In this document: one piece after another, positions 12,682 to 12,810 of the stretch
How positions within the stretch are numbered: the first letter of the stretch is position 1
How the letters are laid out: each line of letters opens with the position of its first letter
Source of the DNA: Thermoplasmatota archaeon
GTDB lineage: Archaea; Thermoplasmatota; Penumbrarchaeia; Penumbrarchaeales; Penumbrarchaeaceae
Length of the DNA: 12,810 nucleotides
Assembly: GCA_016929175.1 (NCBI GenBank)
Contig: JAFGJI010000242.1
Location: forward strand, 1 to 12,810
Direction: 5' to 3'
The notes under the pieces: generated by a model
Database searches by the model: none
What the model was told of the DNA's origin: nothing
The model's input: the letters and a program-made list of their open reading frames with translations, nothing else
Position numbers and translations under genes: made by a program

Positions 12682-12810
12682 GTATACCTTACCTTGGTCC
12701 TCCCGGAACGCGAACATTCCATTCTCGACCATCAAAAACACTCTAATTAATACCTATGGGCTTTCGTCGGATATTTCAAACCACCAAGCCTCTTTATACG
12801 ACCTTACCTC

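Noticed and set aside
12791..12800. TTTATA near the right edge as a promoter of a plus-strand gene
   Set aside because: Plausible position, but any gene would begin outside the window, so it cannot be supported here.
1..12810. CRISPR arrays, tRNA/rRNA genes, transposases, integrases or toxin-antitoxin pairs
   Set aside because: No regularly spaced repeats, cloverleaf-like segments or matching protein motifs were seen on either strand.

Overview
The window reads as archaeal chromosome, most likely from a Thermoplasmatota-type euryarchaeon. Evidence: an archaeal/eukaryotic NOG1-type GTPase; a full-length archaeosine synthase (ArcS), an enzyme of archaeal tRNA modification; a KaiC-like RecA-fold ATPase; a membrane-tethered tandem winged-helix regulator; a surface protein with a C-terminal membrane anchor; and archaeal TATA elements about 25 bases upstream of several starts. 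The phylum is an inference. The archaeal assignment is firm.

Layout. Positions 1-2100 (+): the 3' end of a surface protein gene with a proline-rich cytosolic tail, overlapping aNOG1. Positions 2163-2816 (-): an unrecognised acidic protein with a leaderless-type promoter. Positions 2941-4553 (+): a tight four-gene operon of unknown function in which membrane/coiled-coil proteins alternate with cysteine-rich zinc-finger proteins. Positions 4607-5353 (+): a two-membrane-helix protein with two cytosolic winged HTH domains. Positions 5445-7730 (+): an unknown 144-residue protein co-transcribed with ArcS. Positions 7723-8145 (-): a small Toprim protein. Positions 8265-8969 (+): a KaiC-like ATPase. 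Positions 9155-9322 (+): a 55-residue basic protein. Positions 9573-11059 (+): a Wzm/Wzt-type polysaccharide ABC exporter. Positions 11098-12588 (-): a Wzx-type flippase convergent with it.

How the genes work together. aNOG1 (50S ribosome assembly) and ArcS (archaeosine in tRNA) are housekeeping genes of the translation machinery. The last 3.3 kb is a cell-surface glycan module with two different export routes side by side. The best candidate for something undescribed is the 2941-4553 operon, possibly with the membrane-bound regulator directly behind it. Nothing in it matches a family I can name, but gene order, SD-led overlaps and two zinc-binding architectures show it is real and translated as a unit. 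One of those architectures is a cross-brace (RING/FYVE/AN1-like) cysteine pattern. No rRNA, tRNA, CRISPR array, transposase or integrase was seen.
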